Source of the DNA: Rotaria sordida | Lineage: Eukaryota; Rotifera; Eurotatoria; Philodinida; Philodinidae | Direction of reading: 5' to 3' | Assembly: GCA_905250125.1 (NCBI GenBank) | Contig: CAJNOL010000190.1 | Location: 124,001 to 188,000 of the forward strand | Length of the DNA stretch: 64,000 nt | Part shown: positions 63,152 to 64,000 of the stretch, in pieces | Numbering within the stretch: the first letter of the stretch is position 1 | Layout of the letters: each line of letters begins with the position of its first letter | Position numbers and translations under genes: made by a program | The notes under the pieces: generated by a model | What the model saw: only the letters and a program-made list of their open reading frames with translations | Told to the model about the DNA's origin: nothing | Database searches by the model: none

Positions 63152-64000
63152 TCATTCACATAATGGTTCGACATAATTTCCCTAAGAAAAAAAATGAGTT
63201 ATTAAAACGATAATTACTTAGAACTACATGACTCACTGGGAATAGACCTCGAATGCCAGGTTCAATAACTCCTTCAAACCAGCCATCATCATTTTTTGCA
63301 ACAATAAAAATGATTGTATCTTCACGAAATGTTAATTCGTCATCGCGAGTACTTTCATAATCATAACAAGCAATGGCCTTTAAAAAAAAATCAAAGCATT
63401 AAAACTCAAATAAAGTTTATCTACAAAAAAAATAATAAACCATTTCAAGATATTGTTCAGGTGCCCAATCAAGATTTTCGAAACGTCTTCTAAATCCTCG
63501 GGTATTTTTTCTTGGTAATGTTGTTGTTGCTTCAAAAAAATGATTTGGTGCTGCAGGTATAAATTGTGGAAGATATGATTGTTGAGCCATATATTGTGAT
63601 TCATTACCATTTTGTTGTTGAGTACTTGGATCATAATTATCCATATGCAATGGAGCACGTGCTGATCCTGGTGGTTGACTTGTTGCTCTTGATCGTACTG
63701 AACCACCATTTTCCATCATTGCTCCTGTATATCGATTCATATTATTTGTATTTAAAATTCCATTGTGTCGTGTTGCATATACATTCTCATTATTCATCAT
63801 CATTAACAATTGATTATAGGATGTTTGTTGACGATTTCCATGTGGATTATATTGATGACCATTATTCATAATAAGATCATGTCGACTAGCATAATCAGTT
63901 GGTGGAACAACAACAGGTGGTGCCTGTTGAATAGATGAACGTTGAGCATAAATTAAAGATGAATTAGCACCAGTTGCTTTAGATAAACTAGCATTTGCAT
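63152..64000 (-). CDS. ABI: Abl interactor, C-terminal part (5' end outside window)
   Basis: Exons read from the right edge: (64000)-63441, 63377-63237 and 63181-63152, stop TGA at 63152-63154. The visible part is about 243 residues. The first exon is a long disordered stretch rich in Asn, Gln, Pro and Ser (for example APPVVVPP, QPPGSARAP). The last 60 residues form an SH3 domain: CYDYES in the ALYDY position, DDELTF, NDDGWFEG and GLFPGNYVEPL. This sequence type, at the extreme C-terminus after a Pro/Ser-rich linker, is that of Abi1/Abi2/Abi, a subunit of the WAVE complex that drives Arp2/3 actin assembly and binds Abl kinase. The N-terminal WAVE-binding and homeo-homologous parts are beyond the edge, so the call rests on the SH3 domain and layout. 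Confidence 0.75.

Noticed and set aside
1-64000. CRISPR arrays, bacterial operons, ribosomal RNA or telomeric repeats
   Set aside because: None was seen. All genes are eukaryotic with spliceosomal introns, and the short tandem repeats are ordinary microsatellites.

Overview
The window looks like nuclear DNA of a small invertebrate. A bdelloid rotifer of the Rotaria kind is my best guess. The support is indirect: strongly AT-rich coding sequence with A/T-ending codons, many GT-AG introns of only 50-75 bases, compact genes and animal-only families (PDE10, TRPV, TPPP/p25-alpha, Abl interactor, SLC7 light chain). The species call is inference; the animal call is firm. I rebuilt every gene model by hand from splice sites, phase and protein continuity. 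All complete models sum to whole codons.

Left part (1-13956): the 3' end of an ankyrin-repeat gene (81-1194), an intronless OXNAD1-like oxidoreductase (3349-4212), then almost 10 kb without a recognisable gene.

Middle part (13957-29561): one 14-exon gene for a protein of about 2738 residues. It has an N-terminal MGCS lipidation-type start, scattered Cys motifs of the CSCFG kind, Leu-Pro repeat tracts, five copies of a helical module I do not recognise, and a compact C-terminal domain. A second first exon at 17745-17814 would give a shorter isoform without the MGCS start.

Middle-right part (30202-48206, minus strand): a PDE10-type cyclic nucleotide phosphodiesterase with two GAF domains, three alternative first exons and a pair of 112-base alternative exons inside the catalytic domain. 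Frame makes the pair mutually exclusive. It converges with the giant gene. Just upstream lies a small three-exon gene for a 107-residue protein with an N-terminal hydrophobic segment (48715-49222, minus).

Right part: TPPP/p25-alpha (50858-51526, plus) converges with a TRPV channel (51826-58873, minus). These are followed by an SLC7 amino acid transporter light chain (59187-60886, minus) and the 3' half of an Abl interactor gene (63152 to the right edge, minus). Several products fit ciliated or sensory cells (TRPV, TPPP, PDE10), but nothing here shows co-regulation.

The few introns longer than about 1 kb contain most of the repeats I found: five long imperfect palindromes (about 290-710 bases, several unrelated families), a dispersed family of about 230 bases in four copies, and a second dispersed family in two. 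The best candidates for something new are the mutually exclusive catalytic exons of PDE10, the giant modular protein with its unnamed repeat, and the fold-back elements.
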